Assembly (NCBI RefSeq): GCF_008831085.1
Contig: NZ_WBJY01000001.1
Coordinates: 1,922,001-1,986,000 of the forward strand
Origin: Pseudoclavibacter endophyticus
Lineage (GTDB): Bacteria; Actinomycetota; Actinomycetes; Actinomycetales; Microbacteriaceae
Reading direction: 5' to 3'
DNA: 64,000 bases
In this document: positions 57,226 through 64,000 of the stretch, one piece after another
Layout of the letters: each line of letters starts with the position of its first letter
How positions within the stretch are numbered: position 1 is the first letter of the stretch
Translations under genes and position numbers: made by a program
Notes under the pieces: model-generated
What the model was told of the DNA's origin: nothing
The model's input: only the letters and a program-made list of their open reading frames with translations
Databases searched by the model: none

Positions 57226-58283
57226 TCGGGCCGTCCCCGCAACAGGTCCGCGACAAGGGGCCGCAGGGCTGGCAACTGCGTCGCGAGCGGGTCGGCCGCC
57301 GCCGGGTCGGCCGGTGCAGCGCCGATTCGCTCCAGGTCGAACAGCGTGGTCGGTACGTCCGGTCCCCGCTGCAGCCGCCACGCCGAGCCGCGTCCGATCA
57401 CCACGAGGTGCGCAACGCTCCGCCCCGGCAGCCCGAGCGACTCGAAAGCGCTCCGGTCGGCCGGCGCCGCATCCGTGATGACGTAGGTGAGTCGGCGCGG
57501 GGCGTCGTTGCCGGGGTGCGCGGCGAGTCCGCGCAGGGGCGAGGTCGCCCCGCTCGCAAGCGCCGCTCCGGTTTCCGGCGTGACAGCGTCGAATGCCGCG
57601 GCGAACGCCGCCGCGAGCGTGCGGCCGGGCGCTGTCGTGACGGGATATCCGGTCGCCGTGAGCACGTGGCCCTCTGCCCGCCGATCGGGGTCGATGACCG
57701 CGGCGATGCCTTCGACGACGTCAACGACGCGGCGAAGCTGCCCCGCGGCGACCTGCCGACGAAACGACGCCGACGCGTCGACCGCGACGACGACATCGAT
57801 CGCCTCGTCGTCGTCGAGCCGCTGCCTGCCGACGAGTTCGGTCGCGACGACTCGCGCCGCGTCACCAAGCGGATTGAGCGTGATTCGCACGGCCTCGCGC
57901 ACCTCGGACCGTACGCGCAGGCCGTCGTCGCCCCGGGCGATCGAAAGTGCCGTCTGCCGCGAGAGACCGGCGAGGTCGAGGGGCGGGAGCACGGCGCGCT
58001 CGGGGTCGACCGCCCCCGGCTCGTTGACGCTGACACTGACGTTCCCGCGCGCCCCCTGCGGAAACACATCAGCGCCGACGGGTTCGATTCGGAGCGTAAC
58101 GGTATCGGTGACGGTCGGCAGGATCAGGAGTTCTGGACGCGGGCGCACGGCGTCCGCGATCGGCTCGCTGCCCATCATGGCGATGAGCCTGCCCTGAACC
58201 GGGCCCGTCATCTGGAGTGAGATCGTCAACGGCTTCGGCGTCAGCCGCACCGCCGTCTGGCCCTCGAGCATGTAGGTGGGCAT
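57222..58283 (-). CDS. vWA-domain protein of the GTPase operon
   Basis: The 353-residue protein has an N-terminal beta-rich part of ~150 residues and a von Willebrand A domain with the MIDAS start VDASAS (168-173) and the later YVITDAAPAD. No signal peptide or membrane segment is seen, so it should be cytoplasmic. vWA proteins act as metal-dependent scaffolds, and a similar protein sits in related GTPase systems. ATG at 58283 shares its last base with the stop of the upstream gene (TGATG). Confidence 0.8.
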   Translation of the reverse strand: MPTYMLEGQTAVRLTPKPLTISLQMTGPVQGRLIAMMGSEPIADAVRPRPELLILPTVTDTVTLRIEPVGADVFPQGARGNVSVSVNEPGAVDPERAVLPPLDLAGLSRQTALSIARGDDGLRVRSEVREAVRITLNPLGDAARVVATELVGRQRLDDDEAIDVVVAVDASASFRRQVAAGQLRRVVDVVEGIAAVIDPDRRAEGHVLTATGYPVTTAPGRTLAAAFAAAFDAVTPETGAALASGATSPLRGLAAHPGNDAPRRLTYVITDAAPADRSAFESLGLPGRSVAHLVVIGRGSAWRLQRGPDVPTTLFDLERIGAAPADPAAADPLATQLPALRPLVADLLRGRPE

Positions 58284-61195
58284 CAGTGCTCCTTCAGTTG
58301 ACGATTGCGGAACGGGCGGAACCAGCCGTCGCCGTTTGACCGTTCGTCGCCGCGCAAACGCTGCGTCGCGAGCCGTTCGAGCTCGGTTCGCCGACGGTCG
58401 GACACCTCGCCCGCCACCGACGCGAGACGAGCCACCGCGTCGGTCACGATAGCGCGGCGCAGCTCGTCGTCGAGACCGCCCACGAGCGCGTCGACGACGA
58501 TGGTGACGATCCGACGCCCCGTCGGATCGGCGAGGTCGCCGACGCGGCGGGTTCGGGCGATCGCCGGGTGGTCGAGCAGGTCGGCGTTCGCCGGGTCGGT
58601 CATCACGTCGAGCGCGAGGAGTCCGGCCAGCGTTCCTCGGCCGAGCGATTCCGGCGCCGACGCGAGATGGCTCGAGAGCATGGTCGCGGCGCGGTTGACG
58701 GCATCGGCGGAAGCCGCCTCCGCGCGGAGCAGTTCGAAACGGGGCTCTGCCCATCCGCTCACGTCGAGACTGCTCGCCGCGCTCAGCAGCGAGGCCTCGA
58801 GGTCGAGGGGTGCGAACACGTCGAGCGCGAAGTGGCGGCCGAAGCTCGTCCAGAGCTGCTCCGTGAGACGGAGCGTGTCGTCGATCGATACGGACGGCTG
58901 GCGGCTCCCCGCCGCCTCGGCGTCGAGCCGCATGCGCGCGATGCGCGCTTCGCGAGTGCTGCCCCGCATGGCGAGGCGCTCGGCGAGTCGGGTCAGCTCG
59001 AGTGATGGCGGCGCGCAGGCGAAGTGCGGCACGAAGAAGTCTCCAGGCAGGCCGGACGGGTGATCGCGTTCGATCTCCAGCAGCTCGTCCAGGTGCCACA
59101 GGTGGCGCGGTTGGACGACCCGGAGCGCGCTCGGGATGCCGTACCACGACCGATAGCGGCGGAGCAGACGGCCAGCGAGCGCCTTGCCCGCTCCCGGCTC
59201 ACGCGGGCGATGCCGCACGAGCCAGGCCGCGACCTCGTCGCCGATGGCGTCATCTCTCAGGTCGTCGGTCGCGACGCCGGCTCTCGGCAGGCCGCGCTCG
59301 CCGATCCACGCGACCGCCGAGGGCAGCAGCAGCCCGGCCGGAGTTCCGTCGGGGTTCGCGGTCGTCGCCGCGCCCGGCGCGCGCGCGGCGACGACCGCAC
59401 GGAGGGCTTCGGGCACGAGCTCGAGGTGCAGGCGCGGGTCGAGCAGCCCGGCCCGCATCAGAATCGGCTCGGCCCCGTCATCGCTCGGCTGTTGCGGCTC
59501 CCGGCCGGTGTCGTCGCGCAGCAGCTTCGGCGCCACGTCACGTCGGAGCGCATCGACGGTGCGCCCGCGTAGGGCCGGATCATCGACGAGCCCGAGTCGC
59601 ACCCCCAAGTCGGCGAGCCGGAGGACGACGACGGGATCTGCGCCAGGCACCCCGCCAGCGGTGTCGCCGGCGCCCGAGGCTCCTGCCTGGCCGCTCTCCC
59701 CACTGTCCTCGGCCGCACTGTCCTCGGCCGCACTGTCCTCGGCCCCACCGTCCTTGGCCACGCCGTCCTTGGCCACGCCGCTCTGGGCAGCACCGCTTCC
59801 GACCTCTGGCTCCCCGGTCGCGAGGGCACCGACGTAGGCGGCCCGGACCGTTTCCGTTGCAGCGCCGGCCAGCGCCGCAGGGGCAGGCAACGGCACGTCG
59901 CCGTCTCGGGTGAGCCACGCCGGATCGCCGAGCGCCCGGCACAGGTACTCCTCGGCGAGGATCGACGCCTGGAATGTATCGGGCGGCGTCGCGCGGAGGG
60001 CCTCCCACGCCGCCGCCGTCCCCGTATCGAGCTGTCGGCGCACGGCGCTGCGCACGTGCTCCGCGAGCGATGCATCGAGGGTGCCGCTCGGCGCTTCCGC
60101 GGCGGCAACGCGAGTGGCGACGCTCGTGTCGCTCCCGTTGGGGGCGGTGACGAGGTGCGCGACCGCGAGTGGCCACGCCGGCGTGAGGACGCGTGGTCCG
60201 GACCGGTCGGCGACGTCGTCGAGCATTCCCAGCACCCCGGCTGCCGTCGGGGCGTCGACGAGCGATTCCTGGGCGAGCTGCGACCAGGCCGTCGCCTGCA
60301 CCTCGTCGCCGGCGGCCGTGCGATGCGGCGCTGCGCCGAGCTGGCCGAGCGATGGGAGCTCGTCCTCATCGATGACGACGAACTGGCCCTCGTCGCGGTC
60401 GATGCGCCCGACGTCGTCGCGCGGGACGCCGATGAGGTGGACACCCCGTTCGAAGGCGGCGCTGAGACGCGTCGCCCGCTCATACACCGACCACGAGAAC
60501 GCCCGGGCGGTCGTTGGCGCCATGCACCACGAGACGGCCGCGATCCACAGCGCCGCCTGGTCGGGCCCCGCCGTGACCATGACGACCCGCCGCCCGCCCT
60601 GCAACGCCTCCGCGACGGCATCGAGGAGCACGCTCAACACCCCCATGCGCCACGTCTCGGCGTCGAAGACGAAATCGAGCACGAGGTCGCGTCCCATGAG
60701 GCCGGACGGGGCGGGGTACTGGCCGTCCCTGAGCCGGGCGTCGAGCACGTCCTGCGCGCCATACGGCGTCAGCAGGTCGAATGATCGCCAAAACTCGATG
60801 GGGCGGATGCGGGGCTCAAGCGCGGTCGGCCGGCGGTCGAGGACGGTTTGCGAGAAGACGTTGCCGGGGCGACCGGTCGCGTCGTTCCCCGCCTGTACGG
60901 CGTGCACCGTGCATCCCGCCGACACCGTGGCCGGCGTGCCGATTCCGGCGCCGATCGCGCCGCCGTGCGCGAGCAGGTGCACGCAGCGCCGCGGCTGCGA
61001 GGCGACGTCGGCGGGCGTCGGGTACTCGGGCAGCGGGACGTGCGAATCGAACGACGTCACCAGGTGGGCGGAGATCTCGCGCAGTTCCGCCGGTGAGAAA
61101 TCGCCCCGCGTCTCTTTGATCTGCCAGCCGCCCGCGCCTCCGCCCGGATCGAACGACGCGTAGGTGAGCTGGCCCCAGCGCGACGCCTCAGCCAC
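58283..61195 (-). CDS. GAP1-type GTPase-associated protein
   Basis: The 970-residue protein begins WGQLTYASFDPGGGAGGWQIK and has FDSHVPLPEYPT, RPGNVFSQTVL and RPIEFWRSFDLLTPYG, a pattern I recognise as the N-terminal domain of GTPase-associated protein 1. A middle domain follows with RRVVMVTAGPDQAALWIAAVSWCMAP and TARAFSWSVYERA. The remaining ~550 residues are alpha-helical and Ala/Arg-rich. A stretch of five-residue repeats lies near residues 475-500. GTG at 61195 overlaps the upstream stop by eight bases. No catalytic motif is seen. Function is unknown. Confidence 0.75.
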   Translation of the reverse strand: MAEASRWGQLTYASFDPGGGAGGWQIKETRGDFSPAELREISAHLVTSFDSHVPLPEYPTPADVASQPRRCVHLLAHGGAIGAGIGTPATVSAGCTVHAVQAGNDATGRPGNVFSQTVLDRRPTALEPRIRPIEFWRSFDLLTPYGAQDVLDARLRDGQYPAPSGLMGRDLVLDFVFDAETWRMGVLSVLLDAVAEALQGGRRVVMVTAGPDQAALWIAAVSWCMAPTTARAFSWSVYERATRLSAAFERGVHLIGVPRDDVGRIDRDEGQFVVIDEDELPSLGQLGAAPHRTAAGDEVQATAWSQLAQESLVDAPTAAGVLGMLDDVADRSGPRVLTPAWPLAVAHLVTAPNGSDTSVATRVAAAEAPSGTLDASLAEHVRSAVRRQLDTGTAAAWEALRATPPDTFQASILAEEYLCRALGDPAWLTRDGDVPLPAPAALAGAATETVRAAYVGALATGEPEVGSGAAQSGVAKDGVAKDGGAEDSAAEDSAAEDSGESGQAGASGAGDTAGGVPGADPVVVLRLADLGVRLGLVDDPALRGRTVDALRRDVAPKLLRDDTGREPQQPSDDGAEPILMRAGLLDPRLHLELVPEALRAVVAARAPGAATTANPDGTPAGLLLPSAVAWIGERGLPRAGVATDDLRDDAIGDEVAAWLVRHRPREPGAGKALAGRLLRRYRSWYGIPSALRVVQPRHLWHLDELLEIERDHPSGLPGDFFVPHFACAPPSLELTRLAERLAMRGSTREARIARMRLDAEAAGSRQPSVSIDDTLRLTEQLWTSFGRHFALDVFAPLDLEASLLSAASSLDVSGWAEPRFELLRAEAASADAVNRAATMLSSHLASAPESLGRGTLAGLLALDVMTDPANADLLDHPAIARTRRVGDLADPTGRRIVTIVVDALVGGLDDELRRAIVTDAVARLASVAGEVSDRRRTELERLATQRLRGDERSNGDGWFRPFRNRQLKEH
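59702..59776 (-). repeat. Five 15-base tandem repeats inside the GAP1-type gene
   Basis: Units at 59702, 59717, 59732, 59747 and 59762 encode VAKDG, VAKDG, GAEDS, AAEDS and AAEDS as charged linker residues. In-frame units of 15 bases can change in number without breaking the frame. Confidence 0.85.
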
Positions 61196-63935
61196 GCCGG
61201 CCGCCCGGGGCCGGTGTCGCTGCCGCCGGTCCGGCACCGGAGCCAGCAGCGGTCGGAGGCGGTTGCAGGCGGAGCGTCCTGACGTCGGGGTCGAGCAGCG
61301 CGACCCGCTTCAGCACCTCCGGCGGGAGGGCCGCGAAGAGGCGCAGATAGCCCGCTGCTGCGACCTCGCGCGTGAAGAGATCCGGTTCGACAATCCAGGT
61401 CGACACCCCGTTGCCCTGGGAGGGCAGCGGCGAAGGCACGAAGCGCCGCTGGGGCGACGAGTTTGGCGCCGTCTCGGGAACCACGGCGATCGGTCGTCCG
61501 TCGTCGACCGTCAGCGGCATCCGGTCCGGATTGTGGACGAGCACGAACGGCGGGGCCGGGTCGACGTCGGACTCGGCGAGCAGCTGCACGCGGATCAGGG
61601 GGCGTCCGTCCGGGAGGGCCGAGGTCAGCACGCGGTACCAGATGCGCAGCAGTCCGGGATACGTGATGACCTCCGGTGCCGCGAGTACCCGTCGCCCCCC
61701 GTCGAAGGCGACGGAGACGAGGTGGAGGTCGCATCCCTTGGTGTCGAGCCGGCCGCGGGGAAACTCGAGGCCGCCCTGCTCGCGGTAATCGCTGCGCGAC
61801 ACTTCGATGGGCTGACCCTGCATGGCGATCTCGGACGAGACACCCGTCATCGATGAGTAGGCGAGCACGATGTCGGCGCCGTCCGGCCATTCGAAGGTGA
61901 GCACCTGCCGGTTGACGCGCTCGAGCACCTTTGGCCGCGACACCTTCGGCACGCGCACCCCGCGAACCGTGTTGCCGACATATGCCGAGTCGCCGAGCAG
62001 CACGACCGCCGTGAAGTACGCGCGGGTCCACCCTCGAGGCCACGGCACCTGCCGCATCGACGCGCGCTCGCCATCGGCGACGATGGGATGGGACTGCCGG
62101 CGGTCGTCGGGGAGACCGGCCCCGGGAAGCGCCGCGACATTGACGGCGTTGCGCTCGATACCCGGTTGCGGTGGCCGCTCAGTCCGGTAGATGACGACCT
62201 GCCCGCCGGGCGGCACGGTCCACGAAAGGTCGAACAGCGGCTCATCCGCACTGTCATGCAGGTCGAACGACAGGTCGCGGACCGGCTCGTGGATCGCCGA
62301 GACGAGGAGGTCGTGATTCGTGGGGGCCGACAGGCGGGCCACGCCGTCGAACTCTGCCTCGGCGAACACCTGGTAGAGGTACCGCTGGCCGCGCTCGGCC
62401 GTCGTGTCGACGAAACCGCCCAAGTTGTCGTCGTCGTGCAGGATGCGGTAGGTGGGGTCGCCGGATGCGCCTGCGGCCCGCTGGATGGGGATGCGGAACA
62501 CCTGGACGCGGGTGGTGCCGGGAAGCACACGCCACTGGCCGATGACCCGCCCCTCGTCTTCGCGAAGATCGAAGTCGAGCACGGGCGACACGAGCTCGCC
62601 TGACGCGTATTTCACCGGCTGCGAGAGCTTCGCATCCTCGATCGACGTGCCGACGTTGCGCCACACCTGGTAGTGGCGGGCGGCGTGCGCGAAGTCAAGG
62701 TCGTCGACCGCCTCGGTTCCGCGCGTCGCGACGACGAGTCGCGCGGCGTCGGGCGAGTACGGCGGGTATTCGTCCGAGGAGATGAGACGGTCGATGACGA
62801 TGGGTGGCCCGTCGCGGTCCGCCTCACCCGCCTTCCCCGCGTCGACCGGCCGAGCCTCGCGGTCGTCGCCGGCGCCGTCGTGCCCTGCTCGGCGCGGTCG
62901 CTCGGGCGGCCAGGTGAGCATGATTCCGCCGTCCGGGCGACGGCGGAGGGTGATCGGGAGTGGCTCATCGCCGGAGCCGCCGAATTCATAGGGCGCGAAC
63001 CCCTCGGGGCCGATCGTGAGATCGGGCTGGGATGGGCTCGGCGGCGGGGCCGGCGCAGCGGCGGCCGTGGCGGAGGCTCCCGAGCCAGACCGCGCCGGGT
63101 CCATCGCGACCTCGTCGGCCGGCCGATCCGGCTGCGCGTCGATGCCGGCAACGGCACCGGCCACGAACTGCCCCGACCCACCAGGCGCGGCGCCCTGGCC
63201 CGCCGCGCGTGCCCCGGTCGCCGGCGAGGTGGGTGCCGGGCCGTTGTCAGGCCGCCCGCCGCCATTCGCACCGCCGGCGGGCCCGTCAACCCCGCTGCCG
63301 GCGCCGTTGGCACCGCCATTGGCCGCGCCGCGCCCCGCTGCGCCCGGGACCGTCGCACTGTTCGCGCCTCCGACCTGTGCTTCGGCGGCCGCGTTCCGCG
63401 GCGCGCCACCCGCGAGCGCGGCCTCGAGCTGGTCGGCGAACCGGCCGACGACGGGCGGGAAGATCGACCGGATCTCGCCCGCCGTCGTGACATGCGAGTT
63501 GGCGACGAGGCGAAGGTGCATCTCGCGGAGCCCCTCCGCCCCCGCGACGCCGCTCTCCACGGCGCGCCCGTGCCATGCGCGCAATCGGTCGAATCGCAGC
63601 TGTTCGCGGGACTGGGGCGGCGAGGCCTCGCCTGCTGGCGTGCCGGCGGGGGCGCCAGCACCGCCGCTCGGTGCACCGGCCGGCCGCACCAGGTGCTGGG
63701 GCAGCCGCGAGAGCGGGTTGACGACGCCCGCATCCGCCTGCTGCACGAGCCACGCGATGGTCCCTTGCCACATGCCGACCTCGCGCACTCGCTGGAGCAT
63801 CGGGGTCACGCCCCCCGACTGCGCGATCGCGACGAGGTGCGGCTTCGTCGGGACGGGAAACCCGCCACCGGCGGCGGCGTTCGCCCACTGCTCGAGCACG
63901 GCGTAGCGCGCTTGCTCGTTGGATGAGGTGGTCAT
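61188..63935 (-). CDS. Large adaptor-like protein of the GTPase operon
   Basis: This 915-residue protein is not an obvious member of a named family. Residues ~10-72 form a small alpha-helical region (RYAVLEQWANAAAGGGFPVP, QQADAGVV). Residues ~110-175 look like an HRDC-type helical domain (FDRLRAWHGRAVESGV, LREMHLRLVANSHVTTAGEIRSIFP). A Gly/Ala/Pro-rich linker to ~315 follows, then ~590 residues of beta-rich, FN3-like repeats (for example YQVWRNVGTSIEDAK, RYLYQVFAEAEF). No nucleotide motif or signal peptide is seen. I infer a scaffold for the GTPase and GAP1 proteins. Confidence 0.7.
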   Translation of the reverse strand: MTTSSNEQARYAVLEQWANAAAGGGFPVPTKPHLVAIAQSGGVTPMLQRVREVGMWQGTIAWLVQQADAGVVNPLSRLPQHLVRPAGAPSGGAGAPAGTPAGEASPPQSREQLRFDRLRAWHGRAVESGVAGAEGLREMHLRLVANSHVTTAGEIRSIFPPVVGRFADQLEAALAGGAPRNAAAEAQVGGANSATVPGAAGRGAANGGANGAGSGVDGPAGGANGGGRPDNGPAPTSPATGARAAGQGAAPGGSGQFVAGAVAGIDAQPDRPADEVAMDPARSGSGASATAAAAPAPPPSPSQPDLTIGPEGFAPYEFGGSGDEPLPITLRRRPDGGIMLTWPPERPRRAGHDGAGDDREARPVDAGKAGEADRDGPPIVIDRLISSDEYPPYSPDAARLVVATRGTEAVDDLDFAHAARHYQVWRNVGTSIEDAKLSQPVKYASGELVSPVLDFDLREDEGRVIGQWRVLPGTTRVQVFRIPIQRAAGASGDPTYRILHDDDNLGGFVDTTAERGQRYLYQVFAEAEFDGVARLSAPTNHDLLVSAIHEPVRDLSFDLHDSADEPLFDLSWTVPPGGQVVIYRTERPPQPGIERNAVNVAALPGAGLPDDRRQSHPIVADGERASMRQVPWPRGWTRAYFTAVVLLGDSAYVGNTVRGVRVPKVSRPKVLERVNRQVLTFEWPDGADIVLAYSSMTGVSSEIAMQGQPIEVSRSDYREQGGLEFPRGRLDTKGCDLHLVSVAFDGGRRVLAAPEVITYPGLLRIWYRVLTSALPDGRPLIRVQLLAESDVDPAPPFVLVHNPDRMPLTVDDGRPIAVVPETAPNSSPQRRFVPSPLPSQGNGVSTWIVEPDLFTREVAAAGYLRLFAALPPEVLKRVALLDPDVRTLRLQPPPTAAGSGAGPAAATPAPGGRRG

Positions 63936-63975
63936 TCGGGTCTCGAAGCCTTTCGGTTCACACCGGCACGTCGCA

Positions 63976-64000
63976 TCAGAACGGTGAGCCGCCGAAGAGG
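63976..64000 (-). CDS. Possible 3' end of an upstream operon gene
   Basis: The last 25 bases, read on the minus strand, give LFGGSPF followed by TGA. The stop lies 40 bases before the 61188-63935 gene, in the same direction. A second GTPase gene is a reasonable guess for such operons but nothing here proves it. Confidence 0.35.

Noticed and set aside
55449..58220. 923-codon open frame on the plus strand
   Set aside because: Antisense to the GTPase and vWA genes and Arg-rich without any motif.

Overview
The window is very GC-rich DNA with densely packed, often 4-base-overlapping genes, GTG/TTG starts and short leaders. It looks like chromosome of an actinobacterium. Mycothione reductase and a mycothiol-type formaldehyde dehydrogenase, GarA/FtsR, DUF3040, DUF3097, a PASTA-kinase next to an Rv2175c-type protein, and a dcw cluster opened by mraZ all point to Actinomycetota. 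Micrococcales, probably a Microbacteriaceae-like genus, is my best guess, made from gene content and not from a marker gene. No tRNA, rRNA, IS element, prophage or CRISPR array was seen.

1-15 kb: the division and cell wall (dcw) cluster on the minus strand, in transcription order mraZ, rsmH, ftsL-like, ftsI, murE, murF, mraY, murD, ftsW, murG, murC, ftsQ (cut by the window edge). A MraZ box array precedes mraZ. A pair of hairpins with CUUCCCC loops (mraW RNA motif) sits between mraZ and rsmH. 15-25 kb: polyprenyl diphosphate synthase, Rv2175c-like DNA-binding protein, LysM protein plus PASTA Ser/Thr kinase, an SDR, class II DAHP synthase, a PlsC-type acyltransferase and a long-chain acyl-CoA ligase. 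This order largely follows the Rv2150c-Rv2187 region of Mycobacterium tuberculosis as I remember it. 24.8-30.1 kb: pyruvate carboxylase, mycothione reductase and peptide deformylase as one minus-strand unit.

30-40 kb: orphan ParA, a MerR regulator, then garA-ftsR, DUF3097, a CDP-alcohol phosphatidyltransferase, sbcDC and an NAD(P)-binding protein. 40-54 kb: an accessory metabolic block. It holds an ATP-grasp ligase, an SfnG/SsuD-like flavin monooxygenase coupled to MetY, MscR coupled to a metallo-beta-lactamase-fold hydrolase, and convergently a dppB-dppC-dppDF-substrate-binding-protein-FAD oxidoreductase operon. I read it tentatively as organosulfur or peptide scavenging. 53.7-55.9 kb: a MerR regulator divergent from a DUF2306 membrane protein with a palindrome between them, and a MarR protein fused to a C-terminal helix-hairpin-helix or alpha-CTD-like domain.

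56-64 kb: the most unusual region, a minus-strand operon running off the right edge. It encodes a large adaptor-like protein (HRDC-like and beta-rich domains), a GAP1-type 970-residue protein, a vWA-domain protein, a possible 32-residue coupling ORF and a zinc-ribbon P-loop GTPase of the double-GTPase type. It resembles the GTPase-centred conflict or signalling systems known from comparative genomics and not, to my knowledge, characterised by experiment. The other genes are mainly core housekeeping.
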